A stretch of DNA of 6,600 nucleotides, taken from Bacteroidales bacterium. GTDB lineage: Bacteria; Bacteroidota; Bacteroidia; Bacteroidales; UBA12077. How positions within the stretch are numbered: the stretch's first letter is position 1; each line of letters begins with the position of its first letter. Below, piece after piece: positions 6,336 through 6,600 of the stretch. Position numbers and translations under genes: made by a program. The stretch covers positions 1-6,600 of the forward strand of contig JAUVLS010000076.1 in the NCBI GenBank assembly GCA_030600625.1, read 5' to 3'. The notes beneath the pieces are model-generated. The model was not told the DNA's origin. It saw nothing but the letters and a program-made list of their open reading frames with translations, and searched no databases.

Positions 6336-6436
6336 TTTTTATTAAAAAACGAAATTAATCATTTTCAAACTACAAAAATTGTTCCTGAAAAATAAATTAT
6401 CCAAAATATGGCTATCTTTAAACAAAAAAACAAACC

Positions 6437-6600
6437 ATGAAAAAGTTATTATCTTTATTATTAGGAGTTATTGTACTTATAGCCTGTACTCCCACTCAAC
6501 CGGAGCAAAACAAAATTGAAAATGATGTTGTTGCAGAAATTAATGTGGTAAATAACGGAAATGTTGTTTTTAATGATTTCTTTAAAAACAAAACTATGCG
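6437..6600 (+). CDS. Lipoprotein, 5' part only; resembles N-terminus of M64-family peptidase
   Basis: The divergent gene starts at ATG 6437 and runs off the window after 54 complete codons. The product begins MKKLLSLLLGVIVLIAC, a lipoprotein signal peptide with lipobox LIAC (Cys17), followed by TPTQPEQNK. After the lipid anchor there is no lysine/acidic surface-export motif like that of the other lipoprotein. The last visible residues, VVFNDFFKNKTMR, resemble the start of the N-terminal domain of Bacteroidota M64 (IgA-type) metallopeptidases, where a similar phrase leads into RxDYxHxG. The catalytic domain would lie outside the window, so this assignment is tentative. The gene shares a 111-bp divergent region with the sigma gene. 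TATCTTTA at 6413-6420 is a near match to the Bacteroidota -7 element, without a TTG at the expected distance. Confidence 0.6.
   Translation, partial: MKKLLSLLLGVIVLIACTPTQPEQNKIENDVVAEINVVNNGNVVFNDFFKNKTM

Noticed and set aside
6326..6436. Bacteroidota housekeeping promoters (TTG, then 19-21 bases, then TAnnTTTG) for the divergent genes
   Set aside because: Plus-strand TATCTTTA (6413-6420) is one base off, but the nearest TTG (6379) is about 31 bases upstream. On the minus strand only TAGTTTG and TATTTTG, each one base short, are present. No pair has correct spacing.

Overview
The window is AT-rich (roughly 30% G+C by eye). It carries a cell-surface signalling and uptake locus typical of Bacteroidota: a FecI-type ECF sigma factor, FecR-type anti-sigma/sensor proteins with the C-terminal STN-like (DUF4974-type) domain, and a TonB-dependent outer-membrane receptor with an N-terminal STN signalling domain. 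Lipoproteins with Bacteroidota-style signal peptides, and the lack of clear Shine-Dalgarno sites, agree with this. Genus cannot be given.

Layout. Five genes run leftward on the minus strand. In transcription order they are the sigma factor (6325 to 5810, apparently starting at TTG), FecR paralogue 1 (5797 to 4958), the STN-containing TonB-dependent receptor (4986 to 2329, overlapping FecR1 by 29 nt), a 261-nt non-coding gap, FecR paralogue 2 (2067 to 1162), and an acidic, Tyr/Trp-rich lipoprotein (1162 to 203, sharing one base with FecR2). A strong rho-independent terminator at 134-162 closes the unit. To the right, a divergent plus-strand gene begins at 6437 and runs off the window; it encodes a lipoprotein whose start resembles the N-terminal domain of M64-family peptidases. 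The first 76 bases are a GC-rich island (about 51%) with RNA-like structure and look foreign to the locus.

How the genes may work together (family knowledge plus inference). In FecI/FecR/FecA-type systems, ligand binding to the receptor is passed by its periplasmic STN domain to the inner-membrane FecR, which then controls its sigma factor. Sigma, FecR1 and receptor form such a set. The unusual part is the second module, FecR2 plus lipoprotein. FecR2 is about 50% identical to FecR1 over the periplasmic core but has no sigma gene of its own here. The lipoprotein carries CEKDD right after its signal peptide, a match to the Bacteroidota surface-export signal, so it is probably displayed on the cell surface beside the receptor. 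No SusD-like protein is present, so this is not a standard glycan-utilisation pair.

The gap at 2068-2328 is dense with structure: a hairpin with a nine-T tail whose loop contains a GGGTAT element, degenerate heptamer repeats, and two inverted copies of a CAGGG palindrome resembling a REP doublet. The palindromic decamer AATTCGAATT occurs both here and across the sigma start codon.
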